Source: Pyxidicoccus sp. MSG2 (lineage in GTDB: Bacteria; Myxococcota; Myxococcia; Myxococcales; Myxococcaceae). Taken from it: a stretch of DNA of 64,000 nucleotides. Of this stretch, positions 48,142-56,900 are shown piece by piece. A model generated the notes under the pieces. That model saw nothing but the letters and a program-made list of their open reading frames with translations. It was not told the origin of the DNA and searched no databases. Positions within the stretch are counted from its first letter, which is position 1, and every line of letters starts with the position of its first letter. A program made the position numbers and the translations under genes. Where the stretch lies: positions 4,092,001 to 4,156,000 of the forward strand of contig NZ_JAPNKC010000001.1 in NCBI RefSeq assembly GCF_026626705.1, in the 5' to 3' direction.

Positions 48142-48648
48142 GTGAGCACGCCCAAGACACAGACCGAATGGAAGTTGGCGGAGCTGGCCGAGGCGGCGGG
48201 CGTCTCGCCGCGCACGGTTCGCTACTACGTCCAGCGGGGGCTGATTCCCGCACCGCCCTTCCGGGGGCCGGACACCGTGTACGGCGAGGAGCACCTGCTG
48301 CGGCTCAAGGCCATCCGCGTCCTCCAGGCGCGGTTCCTTCCCCTGGACGCCATCCAGGTGGAGCTGCAGCGCCTGTCCGCCGACGAGCTGCGCAGGCTCG
48401 CCGAATCGGACACCACCCCGACACCCCCGACGTACGGGCCCGCGACGCCCGGCGTCATCACCGACGTGCGGGTGCTGACGCCCCCGGTGGTGGGCTCACG
48501 ACAGGCGGTCATGTCACGCTACCAGCGGTGGGAGCTGGCCCCGGGGCTGGAGCTGCACGTGTCGGAGGGGGCCGACGCGAAGGTCCGGGCGCTCGCCGAG
48601 AAGGTGCGCGCCCTCATCGAAGAGTTCCAGGAAAGGGAGAGGTCATGA
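48142..48648 (+). CDS. MerR family transcriptional regulator
   Basis: A 168-aa regulator with an N-terminal MerR winged helix (WKLAELAEAAGVSPRTVRYY and VQRGLIPAPPFRG) and the dimerising helix after residue 60. No effector cysteines are seen. The C-terminal part (residues about 95-168) has a short beta stretch and a helix (LHVSEGADAKVRALAEKVRA) whose ligand is not clear. The GTG at 48142 is preferred because the predicted promoter leaves no room for a start at the in-frame TTG at 48106, which is the -35 itself. The stop overlaps the VIT/VWA gene by 4 nt (ATGA), so regulator and target are translationally coupled. Confidence 0.82.
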   Translation: MSTPKTQTEWKLAELAEAAGVSPRTVRYYVQRGLIPAPPFRGPDTVYGEEHLLRLKAIRVLQARFLPLDAIQVELQRLSADELRRLAESDTTPTPPTYGPATPGVITDVRVLTPPVVGSRQAVMSRYQRWELAPGLELHVSEGADAKVRALAEKVRALIEEFQERERS

Positions 48649-51317
48649 AGACGACGGAGCAGGCCGGGCTGTACACGCGCGAGGGCGCGCAGGTTCCCCT
48701 CCAGGGCGTCGAAGTAACGGGTGAGCTGCTGGGAGGCCATGCGCGGGTGCGCGTGCGCCAGCGCTACCGCAACGATGAGAAGCGCCCGGTGGAGGCCGTC
48801 TATACCTTCCCGCTGCCTTCCGACGGCACCCTCTCCGCCTTCTCCATGACGTGCGCCGGGCGCCGCGTGGAGGGCGTGGTGAAGGAGCGCGAGGAGGCCT
48901 TCCGCACCTACGACGACGCCGTCACCGCCGGCCATGGCGCCGCGCTCCTGGACCAGGAGCGCCCCAACGTCTTCACCGCGCAGGTGGGCAACCTCCTCCC
49001 CGGCGAGGAGACGGTGGTGGAGGTGGAGTTCCTCCAGGCCGTCACCGCCGAGGAGGGCTCCGTGCGCTGGATGCTGCCCACGCTGGTGGCCCCCCGCTAC
49101 ATCCCCGGCACCCCTTCGGGGGACCGCACCGGCCACGGCGGCATGGACCCGACGAGCCGCGTGCCGGACGCGGACCGCATCACGCCGCCCATCGGCGAGG
49201 TGCACTACGGCCTGCGGATGGACCTGCTGGTGGACCTGGGCCGCGAGGTGGTGGTGGAGAGCCCGTCGCACACCATCACCGTCAACCGGGAGAGCGGCAC
49301 GCGGATGCGCGTGGGCTTCTCGCGGGGCGAGGTGTCGCTGGACCGTGATCTGGTCCTGAGCCTGCGCAGCCCGGACTCGAGCGCGGTGTTCACCCCGCTC
49401 GTCACACACCGCAAGGATGGCGCGGAGGCGGGCACCTTCGCGCTCACGGTGATTCCGGACCTCTTGGCCATGGCGTCCGCGCCGCCGAAGCAGGAGGTGG
49501 TCTTCGTGGTGGACGTCTCCGGCTCCATGGCCGGTGAGTCGCTGCCCCAGGCCCAGGCCGCGCTGCGGCTGTGCCTGCGCCACCTGCGCGAGGGCGACCG
49601 CTTCAACGTCATCGCCTTCGAGAGCAGCTACCGCTCCTTCAAGCCGCAGCCGGTGCCCTTCACCCAGCGCACGCTGGAGGAGGCGGACCGGTGGGTGGCG
49701 GCGCTCCAGGCCGACGGCGGCACGGAGCTGCTCCAGCCCATGCAGGCCGCGGTGCGGACCGCGCCGGACGGCGTGGTGGTGCTGCTGACGGACGGGCAGG
49801 TGGGCAACGAGGACGAAATCCTCAAGGCCGTGCTGGCCGAGCGGAAGACGGCGCGCCTGTACTCGTTCGGCATCGGCACCAACGTGAGCGACGCGCTCTT
49901 GCGAGACCTGGCGAAGCAGACGGGCGGCGCGGTGGAGTTCATCCACCCGGGCGAGCGCATCGACGACAAGGTGGTGGCGCAGTTCTCCCGTGCGCTCGCG
50001 CCGCGCGTCACCGAATTGCAGGTGAGCTTCGACGGCGTGGAGGGCACGGAGCTGTCCCCGTCCGAGCTGCCGCCCATGGTTGACGGTGTGCCCTGGACGC
50101 TCTTCGGCCGCTACCCCACGCCGGGCACCGGCAAGGTGACGCTGCGCGGGCGCTCGGGCCGTGAGCCCTTCGCGCTCACCGTGCGCGTGGACTTCCCCGC
50201 GCTGTCGGACCGGCCGGCGGTGGAGAAGTTGTGGGCGGCGGAGCGCATCCGTGGCTGGGAGGCGGCGGGGCTCACCGGCCGCCGCGCCGAGTCCATGAAG
50301 AAGCGCATCGTCGACCTGGCCGTCGCGCACCAGATTGTCACCCGCTACACGTCCTTCGTCGTGGTGGAGGAGCGCACGGCGGAGCGCCGGGCGTCGGGAC
50401 AGCCGGAGACGCGCGTCGTCCCGGTGAATGCGCCGGCTGGCTGGGACATGTTCGGCACGGCGAAGCAGGAGGAGGCCGCGGACGGCGGCGCCGTGAATGT
50501 GCGCCGCCGGGGCGGTCCCCTGGGCAGGACCCAGGGGGCTGCCATGCCCTCCAGGCCCGGGGGCAGGCCGATGCCCGCGCCCGCCTCGGCCGGGGCTGCC
50601 TTCGCGCCTCCGCCTCCGCCCGCCATGGCTCCGGCACCCTCCCCCGCGAGGGCGGCGGCCTCCGTCGCGCCCATGAAGGAGATGAAGGACCTGAGCAAGT
50701 CCGCCCCCGCGAAGAAGCGGAAGGGCGGCTTCCTCTCCGGCCTCTTCGGCGGCGACGCCGAGGCGGAGCAGGGCACCTCCCTGCGGCAGTCCGTGTCAGC
50801 CCCGGAGCCCATCATGATGGAATCGGCCTACAGCCAGGACGACGACGAGCGGGAGGACACCGGGAGCAGCCTGCCGATGCTCGACGGCCTCTATGCGGCG
50901 GAGGCGCCCGCGGCCCTGTCCCGCGACGAAGGCGGCGTGGGCGTGGAGGCGCTGCTGGGGCGGCAGCTCGCCAACGGCCTGTGGGACGGCGCCGGGGCGG
51001 GTCCGGAGCCGGTGCGCCAGGCGCGCGCCACGGCGCTGGCGCTGCTGGAGCTCTTGCGCGAGGGCATCACCAGCAGCCACCCGCTGCACGGCGCGCAGGT
51101 GAAGAAGGCGGTGGAGGCGCTGCTGTCGCTCGCCGCCAGCCTTACCGGTGAGCCGCAGGTGGCGGAGCTGGCGCTGGGGGTGGCGTGGCTGGCGGCGGCG
51201 GGCCCGCGCACCCGCGGCCGAATCGAGCAGGCCGCGAAGCCGCTGTCCGGCCTCAGCGGCCGCATGGGCAACGAGGTCGCCCTGCGGCAGCACGTGGACG
51301 CGCTCGCCGCGCGCTGA
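48645..51317 (+). CDS. VIT and VWA domain protein
   Basis: An 890-aa protein with no signal peptide. The N-terminal VIT domain (residues about 5-135: VEVTGELLGGHARVRVRQRY, AVYTFPLPSDGTLSAF) is that of inter-alpha-trypsin inhibitor heavy chains. The VWA domain (about 283-460) has its MIDAS in VVDVSGSM (D290-x-S292-x-S294) and the usual TDG later (LLTDGQVGNED). Residues 550-650 contain a Cys-free VWA-linked region. The C-terminal half is low-complexity (Ala/Pro/Gly), then a Lys-rich stretch (SAPAKKRKGGFLSGLFGGD), and ends in helices. VIT-VWA proteins often bind metal ions and partner proteins; a chaperone or adhesion role is possible. It overlaps merR by 4 nt. Confidence 0.85.
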   Translation: MKTTEQAGLYTREGAQVPLQGVEVTGELLGGHARVRVRQRYRNDEKRPVEAVYTFPLPSDGTLSAFSMTCAGRRVEGVVKEREEAFRTYDDAVTAGHGAALLDQERPNVFTAQVGNLLPGEETVVEVEFLQAVTAEEGSVRWMLPTLVAPRYIPGTPSGDRTGHGGMDPTSRVPDADRITPPIGEVHYGLRMDLLVDLGREVVVESPSHTITVNRESGTRMRVGFSRGEVSLDRDLVLSLRSPDSSAVFTPLVTHRKDGAEAGTFALTVIPDLLAMASAPPKQEVVFVVDVSGSMAGESLPQAQAALRLCLRHLREGDRFNVIAFESSYRSFKPQPVPFTQRTLEEADRWVAALQADGGTELLQPMQAAVRTAPDGVVVLLTDGQVGNEDEILKAVLAERKTARLYSFGIGTNVSDALLRDLAKQTGGAVEFIHPGERIDDKVVAQFSRALAPRVTELQVSFDGVEGTELSPSELPPMVDGVPWTLFGRYPTPGTGKVTLRGRSGREPFALTVRVDFPALSDRPAVEKLWAAERIRGWEAAGLTGRRAESMKKRIVDLAVAHQIVTRYTSFVVVEERTAERRASGQPETRVVPVNAPAGWDMFGTAKQEEAADGGAVNVRRRGGPLGRTQGAAMPSRPGGRPMPAPASAGAAFAPPPPPAMAPAPSPARAAASVAPMKEMKDLSKSAPAKKRKGGFLSGLFGGDAEAEQGTSLRQSVSAPEPIMMESAYSQDDDEREDTGSSLPMLDGLYAAEAPAALSRDEGGVGVEALLGRQLANGLWDGAGAGPEPVRQARATALALLELLREGITSSHPLHGAQVKKAVEALLSLAASLTGEPQVAELALGVAWLAAAGPRTRGRIEQAAKPLSGLSGRMGNEVALRQHVDALAAR

Positions 51318-51434
51318 AGCACCGGGGCGCGGGGGGCCCTTCCGGGCCACCTGACGCCTCGCGTCCGCGGGCCCCGGCCCCTTCGCACGGAGTTGCGCGA
51401 GGGGGACGGGGTCCTCGCATAGAGTGCGCGCCCG

Positions 51435-52544
51435 ATGACGCTCACCACGCTCCTGCTCGTCGCCCTCTCCGCCGCCCAGGCCACGCCCTCCACGGACGCG
51501 CCCCGGGACGCCGCCACCGTCACCGCGCCGCCCCTGGTCCCCACCCCCGAGGCGTGCCCCGCCACCGCCGAGGCCGACTACACGGAGGGCTTCGATGCGC
51601 TGGTGGATGGCAGGGACGAAGAGGCGCTGGAGGCCTTCCAGCGCACGCTGGCCGCGTGTCCCCAGCACCCGTATGCCACCGAGCTGGTGCGGCTCACGCG
51701 GGCGCGGCTCGCCCCGGGCGGACGGCTGGCGCAGGCGGCGGTGAGTGAGCTGGGCCCCGAGGGCCGCTCGGACGCCGGGCTCGCGGCGATGACGGTGGTG
51801 CAGACGCTGCACGGCGCGGCGCAGGGCGTCCTCCTGTGCGCCATCGCCGATTGTAGCGGGCAGGGCTACGCGGCCGCGTCGCTGCTGGGGGCGGGGGCGG
51901 GCGCCGCCGCCACGCTGCTGCTCGCCCGGGAGGACGGGGTGACGTCCGGGCAGGCGGCGGTCATCAACTCGGGCACCATCTGGGGCTTCTGGTTCGGCGT
52001 CTCCTCGCTGCTCGCATTGGATTTGGGGGGTGACGACGCCATCGGCGCGGCCATGCTGGGCGGCGCGGGCTTCACCGGCGTGGGCATCCTCCTGGCCACC
52101 ACCGTGCGCCCCACCTCGGGCCAGGTGTCCATGGCCAACTCGGGCGGCCTGTGGACGGGCGTGGTGACGGCGCTGCTGCTCGCCACGTCCGACAGCGACG
52201 ACTCGAAGACGTTCTTCGCGGTGGAGCTGGGCGCCACCGCCGTGGGCATCGCCTCGCTCGCGGCGCTGTCCACCCAGGTGCCGGTGTCGCGCGGCCGCAT
52301 GCTCATCATCGACGCGGGCGGCATCCTCGGCGGGTTGCTGGGGGCGACGGCCACCTTCATCGTCGCGGGCGACGACGCGGGAGACTCCATCCTCGTGGGC
52401 AGCGCCGCCGGCGTCCTGAGTGGCCTGGGGCTCGCCACGTACCTCTCGCGCGACTTCGACGTGCGCGGGGCGCCCCAGGCGGTGCTCACCCCCACCCTCC
52501 TGGGCCGCGACGGCGCGGGCGTGGCGCTGCTCGGCCGGTTCTGA
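51435..52544 (+). CDS. Secreted/membrane protein with threefold SGQ..N.G motif
   Basis: A 369-aa protein with a signal peptide (MTLTTLLLVALSAAQA), a TPR-like pair of helices at about 48-92 (ADYTEGFDALVDGRDEEALE) and then repeating hydrophobic segments. A motif recurs three times: TSGQAAVINSGTIWGFWFG near 170, TSGQVSMANSGGLWTGVV near 225, SRGRMLIIDAGGILGGLLG near 285. Each is followed by a further hydrophobic stretch. This suggests a tandem-duplicated membrane or barrel unit, of a kind common in myxobacterial proteins of unknown function. GTG/ATG alternatives are not seen; ATG 51435 is the first. The SDR gene is convergent 29 bp beyond. Confidence 0.65.
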   Translation: MTLTTLLLVALSAAQATPSTDAPRDAATVTAPPLVPTPEACPATAEADYTEGFDALVDGRDEEALEAFQRTLAACPQHPYATELVRLTRARLAPGGRLAQAAVSELGPEGRSDAGLAAMTVVQTLHGAAQGVLLCAIADCSGQGYAAASLLGAGAGAAATLLLAREDGVTSGQAAVINSGTIWGFWFGVSSLLALDLGGDDAIGAAMLGGAGFTGVGILLATTVRPTSGQVSMANSGGLWTGVVTALLLATSDSDDSKTFFAVELGATAVGIASLAALSTQVPVSRGRMLIIDAGGILGGLLGATATFIVAGDDAGDSILVGSAAGVLSGLGLATYLSRDFDVRGAPQAVLTPTLLGRDGAGVALLGRF

Positions 52545-52573
52545 CTCCACGCGAGCGCGGGCCGTGGCGGCGC

Positions 52574-53401
52574 TCAGTCCCGGGACAGGCCGTAGAGGGA
52601 CATGACGAGCGCCTCGAAGGCGCGCGAGGGCAGCATCCACTTCGCCATCACCGCCGCGCGCTGCACCAGCTTGCCCACCGAGTAGCGCACGCGCACGGAG
52701 CCGTGCTCCAGCAACTCCAGCACCGTGCGCGCCACGTCCTCCGGGGGCACGCCGTCCCGCTCGTCGGCTTCGATGGTCTTCAGCGTGGTCTCGAAGGGCG
52801 CGCGGTACGCGGAGCCGGGGCCGGACTGGCTCGCGAGCACGCGGTTCTCCGTGATTCGCGTGTGCACGTCACCGGGCTGCACCAGGGTGGCCTGGATGCC
52901 GAAGGGGGCCACCTCCTGGCGGAGGCTCTCCGTCAGCCCCTCCAGCGCGAACTTGCTGGCGCTGTAGAGCCCCTGGAAGGGCAGCCCCACCGCGCCGCCC
53001 AGGGAGCTGATGTGGATGAGGAGGCCGGTGCGGCGCTCGCGCATGGACGGCAGCACCGCCTTGCACACGCGCAGCACGCCGAGCAGGTTGGTTTCGAACT
53101 GCTGCCTCGCCTCCTCGATGGAGGTGTCCTCCAGCGAGCCGGCGAGCGCGTAGCCCGCGTTGTTCACCACCACGTCGATGCGCCCCTCCGCCGCCAGCAC
53201 CGCGTCCACCGCGCGCCGCACGGACTCGTCGCGGGTGACGTCCAGTTCCAGCCAGTGCCAGCCCTTCGGTGCCTCTGTCAGAGGCTGGCGGCTGGTGCCG
53301 TAGACGGTGTGCCCGCGCTCGCTCAGCAGCTGCGCGCAGGCCCTGCCAATTCCGGAAGAGGCCCCGGTGATGAGTACGACCCTGCCCTGGGATGCGACCA
53401 T
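52574..53401 (-). CDS. Short-chain dehydrogenase/reductase (SDR)
   Basis: A 275-aa classical SDR, NAD(P)-dependent. The cofactor motif TGASSGIG lies at about 11-18, NNAG near 83, the catalytic Ser in HISSLGG near 133, and YSASK (Tyr-x-x-x-Lys) near 148-152. The Arg/Thr after the Rossmann glycines (GTSRQP) favours NADP(H). The substrate is unknown; the closest style is the oxidoreductases near acyl-chain or retinol-type SDRs. ATG 53401 has GGAG 7 bases upstream and begins the Rossmann fold; the open frame continues upstream to 53689 without homology. Confidence 0.88.
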   Translation of the reverse strand: MVASQGRVVLITGASSGIGRACAQLLSERGHTVYGTSRQPLTEAPKGWHWLELDVTRDESVRRAVDAVLAAEGRIDVVVNNAGYALAGSLEDTSIEEARQQFETNLLGVLRVCKAVLPSMRERRTGLLIHISSLGGAVGLPFQGLYSASKFALEGLTESLRQEVAPFGIQATLVQPGDVHTRITENRVLASQSGPGSAYRAPFETTLKTIEADERDGVPPEDVARTVLELLEHGSVRVRYSVGKLVQRAAVMAKWMLPSRAFEALVMSLYGLSRD

Positions 53402-53725
53402 GTCATTGCTCCGCAATCCCCCCAGAGCCCCGCACAAACCATGGGCCTCGCGTGGGGACAAGGCACTGGAATGAACTGAAACGAGGACGCGGAGTATGGG
53501 TTCGCCAGCTGCGACAGGGCCGGGGGCTCGTCCGTTCGGTGGGTGGAAGGGTATAGAATTCCCAGGGCCCCCCTGTCCCGCCTGCTCCCGCTGTTGTGTC
53601 GGGTCCTGCTCGCAAGCCCGCGGGCCCGCGCGGAGGACACGTCCGCGTCGCGGCGCGGGTGAAGCCCTCCATCGTCCAATGGGAGGCACTGGGGCCGGCT
53701 TCCGGAGGAGTCCCGGAACCGAGGG
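53402..53725. other. 324-bp gap without a gene
   Basis: No reading frame here has convincing codon use on either strand. The stretch holds the SDR gene's upstream region and the 3' flank of the DUF1232 gene. A GGGTATAGAATTCCC-like palindromic patch at about 53551-53565 is AT-richer than its surroundings and might be part of a promoter for the leftward SDR gene, but no good -35 goes with it. Confidence 0.5.
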
Positions 53726-54031
53726 CTACACGGACTTGCGCACGCTGGGAGGCAGGCGCGAGCGCCCCTCCTCGTCCAGCGGCAGGCCGTCCGTGGCCTT
53801 CCACGGCTGGTGGCGCTGCACCTCGCGCACCATGAAGAAGGCCGCGGCGGACAACACGCCGACGTCGTCCAGCCAGCCGAGCACCGGGATGAAGTCCGGG
53901 AGCGCGTCGATGGGCGACACGAAGTAGACCACCGCCAGCACGCCAGCGAGCTTCCGCCAGAGCGACACCCGCGGGTCGCGCACGTAGCTGAAGAAGCGGG
54001 TACTCATGCCACGAAGGCCTGCGATGTTCAT
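53726..54031 (-). CDS. DUF1232 domain protein (YkvA-like)
   Basis: A 101-aa protein of the DUF1232 family: one membrane helix pair around AGVLAVVYFVSPIDALPDFI and PVLGWLDDVGVLSAAAFFMV, with the family's conserved SPIDxxPDFIPVLGxxDD core. ATG 54031 has GAGG just 5 bases upstream; a GTG 2 codons earlier is an alternative. The C-terminal 25 aa are Arg/Ser-rich. No function is known for the family. It lies between the gap and the ABC ATPase gene and is transcribed leftwards. Confidence 0.8.
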   Translation of the reverse strand: MNIAGLRGMSTRFFSYVRDPRVSLWRKLAGVLAVVYFVSPIDALPDFIPVLGWLDDVGVLSAAAFFMVREVQRHQPWKATDGLPLDEEGRSRLPPSVRKSV

Positions 54032-54120
54032 GCCCACCTCTACGCGTGAGGGGCCCGGGTGATTGCAGCCCCGGCCCGTACCCAGCGTACGACGGTTGCT
54101 CGGCCGAAGGGCAGCCGGCC

Positions 54121-55173
54121 TCAGTCCGGACTGTCCTCCAGCACCACCGCGCGGCCCACGACTTCCAGCCGGGCCCGCGAACCCGGGCGCAGCGGCAATT
54201 CGGGTGAGCCGCGCACGGTGAGCTCCATGCCGCCGCAGGCCACGGTGTACTCGGCGCTGGCGCCCTGGAACTCGCGCGCGAGGACTTCCGCGCGCAGGGC
54301 GCCGCCCACCGCGACGGTGTCCGTGTCCGGCACCAGCCGCAGGGCTTCCGGCCGCAGCGACAACAGCACGTTGCCCTTCGCGTGGCCCGTCACGGGGAGG
54401 ATGCCGAGCATCGTCCGCGCCCCGTTGCCGAAGCCCACGCCAGGCAGCAGGTTGGTGCCGCCGAGGAAGTACGCCACGAAGGCGGTGCGTGGCGTGGTGT
54501 AGACGGCCTCGGGCGTGCCCACCTGCTCCACCCTGCCGGCGCGCATCACCGCGAGCCGGTCCGCGAAGGCCATGGCCTCGCCCTGGTCATGCGTGACGAA
54601 GAGCACCGTGGTGCCCAGCGACTTCAGGGCCCGCCGCACCTCCACGCGCGTGGAGGCACGCAGGGTGATGTCCAGGCGGGAGAAGGGCTCGTCCAGGAGC
54701 AGCACCCGCGGCCCCGGCGCGAGCGCGCGCGCCAGGGCCACGCGCTGCTGCTGTCCGCCGGAGAGCGCGTGCGGCATGCGCGGCTCGAAGCCCTCCAGGC
54801 CGAACAGCTTCAGCAGGGCACGGGCGCGTGCGTGGGCCTCGGGACGCGGCAGCGCGGTGAGGCCGAAGGCCACGTTGTCGAGCACGGACAGGTGCGGGAA
54901 GAGGGCGGCGTCATGGAACACCATGCCCACGCCGCGCTGCTCCGGCGACACGAAGGTGCCCGGGCCCGCGAGGGTGCGGCCGTCCAAGGTGAGGGAGCCT
55001 GCGTCGGGGCGGTCGAAGCCGGCGACGAGGCGCAGTGCCGCCGTCTTGCCGCAGCCGGAGGGGCCGAGCAGCGCCACCACCTCGCCCGGCTCCACCGCCA
55101 GCGTGAGGCCATCCACGGCAGGGGCACCGCTGGAAGTGCGCAGGGAGAGGGCGTCGAGCGAGAGGAGGGACAT
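54121..55173 (-). CDS. ABC transporter ATP-binding protein (FbpC/PotA/ModC-like)
   Basis: A 350-aa ABC ATPase with a C-terminal TOBE region. Walker A GPSGCGKT is near 38-45, the Q-loop in GVGMVFHDAALFPH has His-Asp in place of the usual Gln, the signature LSGGQQQR is near 137, Walker B is VLLLDEP and the switch His is in THDQGEAMAFADR. This matches importers of Fe3+, spermidine/putrescine or maltose type. The TOBE-like tail (residues about 250-350) includes SLRPEAL. The operon lacks a permease or binding protein in this window, so the transported substrate is unknown. Confidence 0.85.
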   Translation of the reverse strand: MSLLSLDALSLRTSSGAPAVDGLTLAVEPGEVVALLGPSGCGKTAALRLVAGFDRPDAGSLTLDGRTLAGPGTFVSPEQRGVGMVFHDAALFPHLSVLDNVAFGLTALPRPEAHARARALLKLFGLEGFEPRMPHALSGGQQQRVALARALAPGPRVLLLDEPFSRLDITLRASTRVEVRRALKSLGTTVLFVTHDQGEAMAFADRLAVMRAGRVEQVGTPEAVYTTPRTAFVAYFLGGTNLLPGVGFGNGARTMLGILPVTGHAKGNVLLSLRPEALRLVPDTDTVAVGGALRAEVLAREFQGASAEYTVACGGMELTVRGSPELPLRPGSRARLEVVGRAVVLEDSPD

Positions 55174-55277
55174 GACGGAGCGCGGCGCACCCTACCGCGT
55201 TCCCTGATTCGAGCGTACCGGCGCGCGGCGGGATAGCCTCCGCGGCCGCAGCCCACCCGCCGTCGCGGAGACACGCC

Positions 55278-56000
55278 ATGCTTCGCCCGCTCATCGCAGC
55301 CTGTGCCGCCGTCCTGCTCGTCGCCCCGCTTGCCTCGGCGCAGCAGCCCTCGCAGCCGCCGTCCGCGCAGCAGCCACCGCCGAAGCCGCAGGCCGCGCAG
55401 CCGCAAGCCGCGCAGCCGTCACCGCCGAAGTCGCAGGCCGCGCAGCAGCCGCCGCCCGCCGCGACGGACACCACGCGCCCCAACTCGATGAAGACCGCGG
55501 GCGAGCGCACCCAGGCCGCGCTCCAGCAGGCGCCCACCGCGAAGCCCGAGGACGTGCGCTCCGTCGCGAGCCTCATGGCCGCGCTCTACGACGTCATCAG
55601 CGGCCCGGCGGGCCAGGCGCGCGACTGGCAGCGCTTCCGCTCACTGTTCTATCCGGGCGCGAAGATGATTCCCGTCCGGCGCCCGAAGCCCGGCGCCGCG
55701 GGGCCCGGCATCTCTCCCATCACCCCGGATGACTACGCCACGTGGGGCGTGGACTTCTTCAACAAGCACGCCTTCTACGAGAAGGAGACGCACCGCGAGG
55801 TGTCCGGCTACGGCGACCTGGTCAACGTGCTCAGCGCCTACGAGACGCGCGAGGCCGCCAACGGCCCGACGACGTCCAAGGGCGTCAACAGCCTGCAGCT
55901 CGTCTTCGACGGCCAGCGGTGGTGGGTGCTGAACATCGCCTGGATTGACGAGAAGACGGCCGGGACGCCGGTGCCGAAGGACTTCGCGCGCAAGGAGTAG
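55278..56000 (+). CDS. Secreted protein with NTF2-like domain
   Basis: A 240-aa exported protein. Signal peptide ending ASAQ, then about 55 residues of Gln/Pro/Ala-rich linker built partly from a 45-bp tandem duplication, then a domain of about 160 aa (RSVASLMAALYDVISGPAGQ, then GVDFFNKHAFYEKETHREV and SLQLVFDGQRWWVLNIAWID). The helix plus curved beta sheet ending in a paired Trp strand is the pattern of SnoaL/NTF2-like folds. Substrate or partner unknown. GGAG lies 9 bases before ATG 55278. The PfkB gene follows after 10 bp. Confidence 0.7.
   Translation: MLRPLIAACAAVLLVAPLASAQQPSQPPSAQQPPPKPQAAQPQAAQPSPPKSQAAQQPPPAATDTTRPNSMKTAGERTQAALQQAPTAKPEDVRSVASLMAALYDVISGPAGQARDWQRFRSLFYPGAKMIPVRRPKPGAAGPGISPITPDDYATWGVDFFNKHAFYEKETHREVSGYGDLVNVLSAYETREAANGPTTSKGVNSLQLVFDGQRWWVLNIAWIDEKTAGTPVPKDFARKE
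55376..55460 (+). repeat. 45-bp tandem duplication inside the linker of the NTF2-like protein
   Basis: CCGCCGAAGCCGCAGGCC at about 55377-55394 returns with one change at about 55422-55439, period 45 bp, followed in both by GCGCAGC. It encodes PPKPQAAQ / PPKSQAAQ. It is an in-frame expansion, and so does not disrupt the gene. Confidence 0.6.
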
Positions 56001-56010
56001 AACCCACCGC

Positions 56011-56847
56011 ATGAGCCCTCGCGCCTCGTGTGACGTGCTCGTCGTGGGCAACTACTGCCACGACCTGCTGCGGCTCGGGCCGGGCCGGGAGACGCACGCG
56101 CTCGGGGGCTCGTCGGCGTACATCTCCTCGGTGCTGGAGGCCATGCGCGTGGACTACGCGGTGGCCGCCGTCGCGGGAGAGGACTTCCGGTACGCGGACC
56201 ACGTCCGGCATCCCCCGCGAATCGTCCCGGGCACGCGCACCACGCAGTTCACCGCGGAGCTGGGCCAGGGCGAGCGGGTGCTGCGAGTGAGTGCTCGCGC
56301 GGAGCCCATCCGACCCGAGGACATCACCGTGGACGCGCGCGTGGCGCTGGCCTGCGGCGTCATGGGGGAACTGCTGCCGGAGACGCTGGTCCGCGTCTCC
56401 GAGCGCTCCCGGCACGTGGTGGCCGATGCCCAGGGGCTCCTCCGGGCACTGGATGGCGAAGGGCGCGTGCTCAACCAGCGCATCGAGGCGACGCCGTATG
56501 CCGCGCTCCTGGAGCGCATCCACGTGCTGAAGGCCAGTGAAGAAGAGGCGCGCGCGCTGGACGTCGAGCAGGTGCGGAGGCGGACGTGCCTCGTCATCAC
56601 CCGGGGCGCGGACGGCTGCACGGTGCTCACCGAGAAGGAGCGCATCGACGTGCCCGCCCTTCCCGCCGAGGAGGTGGACCCCACGGGCGCGGGAGACTGC
56701 TTCCTCGCGGGCTTCGCGCTGGGCCTGCTGCGGGAGTTGCCACTCGCTCGGTGCGCGGAGCTGGCCAACTGGTTCGGAGCGCAGGCGGTGATGCAGGTGG
56801 GCGTGCCGAAGCTGGACGTGTCCGCGCTTCCGGCGTCGCTGCGCTGA
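56011..56847 (+). CDS. PfkB family carbohydrate kinase
   Basis: A 278-aa ribokinase-fold sugar kinase. The first PfkB-like motif is in GGSSAYISSVLEAM near residue 32; the second signature DPTGAGDCFLAGFALGLL near 220-237 holds the catalytic Asp and the anion-hole GAGD. The family phosphorylates sugars, nucleosides or inositol. The short length and a plain fold with little lid recall inositol 3-kinase-like members, but this is a guess. ATG 56011 is 10 bp after the NTF2-like gene; the glycoside hydrolase gene begins 53 bp after its stop. Confidence 0.85.
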   Translation: MSPRASCDVLVVGNYCHDLLRLGPGRETHALGGSSAYISSVLEAMRVDYAVAAVAGEDFRYADHVRHPPRIVPGTRTTQFTAELGQGERVLRVSARAEPIRPEDITVDARVALACGVMGELLPETLVRVSERSRHVVADAQGLLRALDGEGRVLNQRIEATPYAALLERIHVLKASEEEARALDVEQVRRRTCLVITRGADGCTVLTEKERIDVPALPAEEVDPTGAGDCFLAGFALGLLRELPLARCAELANWFGAQAVMQVGVPKLDVSALPASLR

Positions 56848-56900
56848 CGCGGCCGTCACGGTGAGCGGCGTACCGGGCTTTGCTGGTACAAATGCAACCC

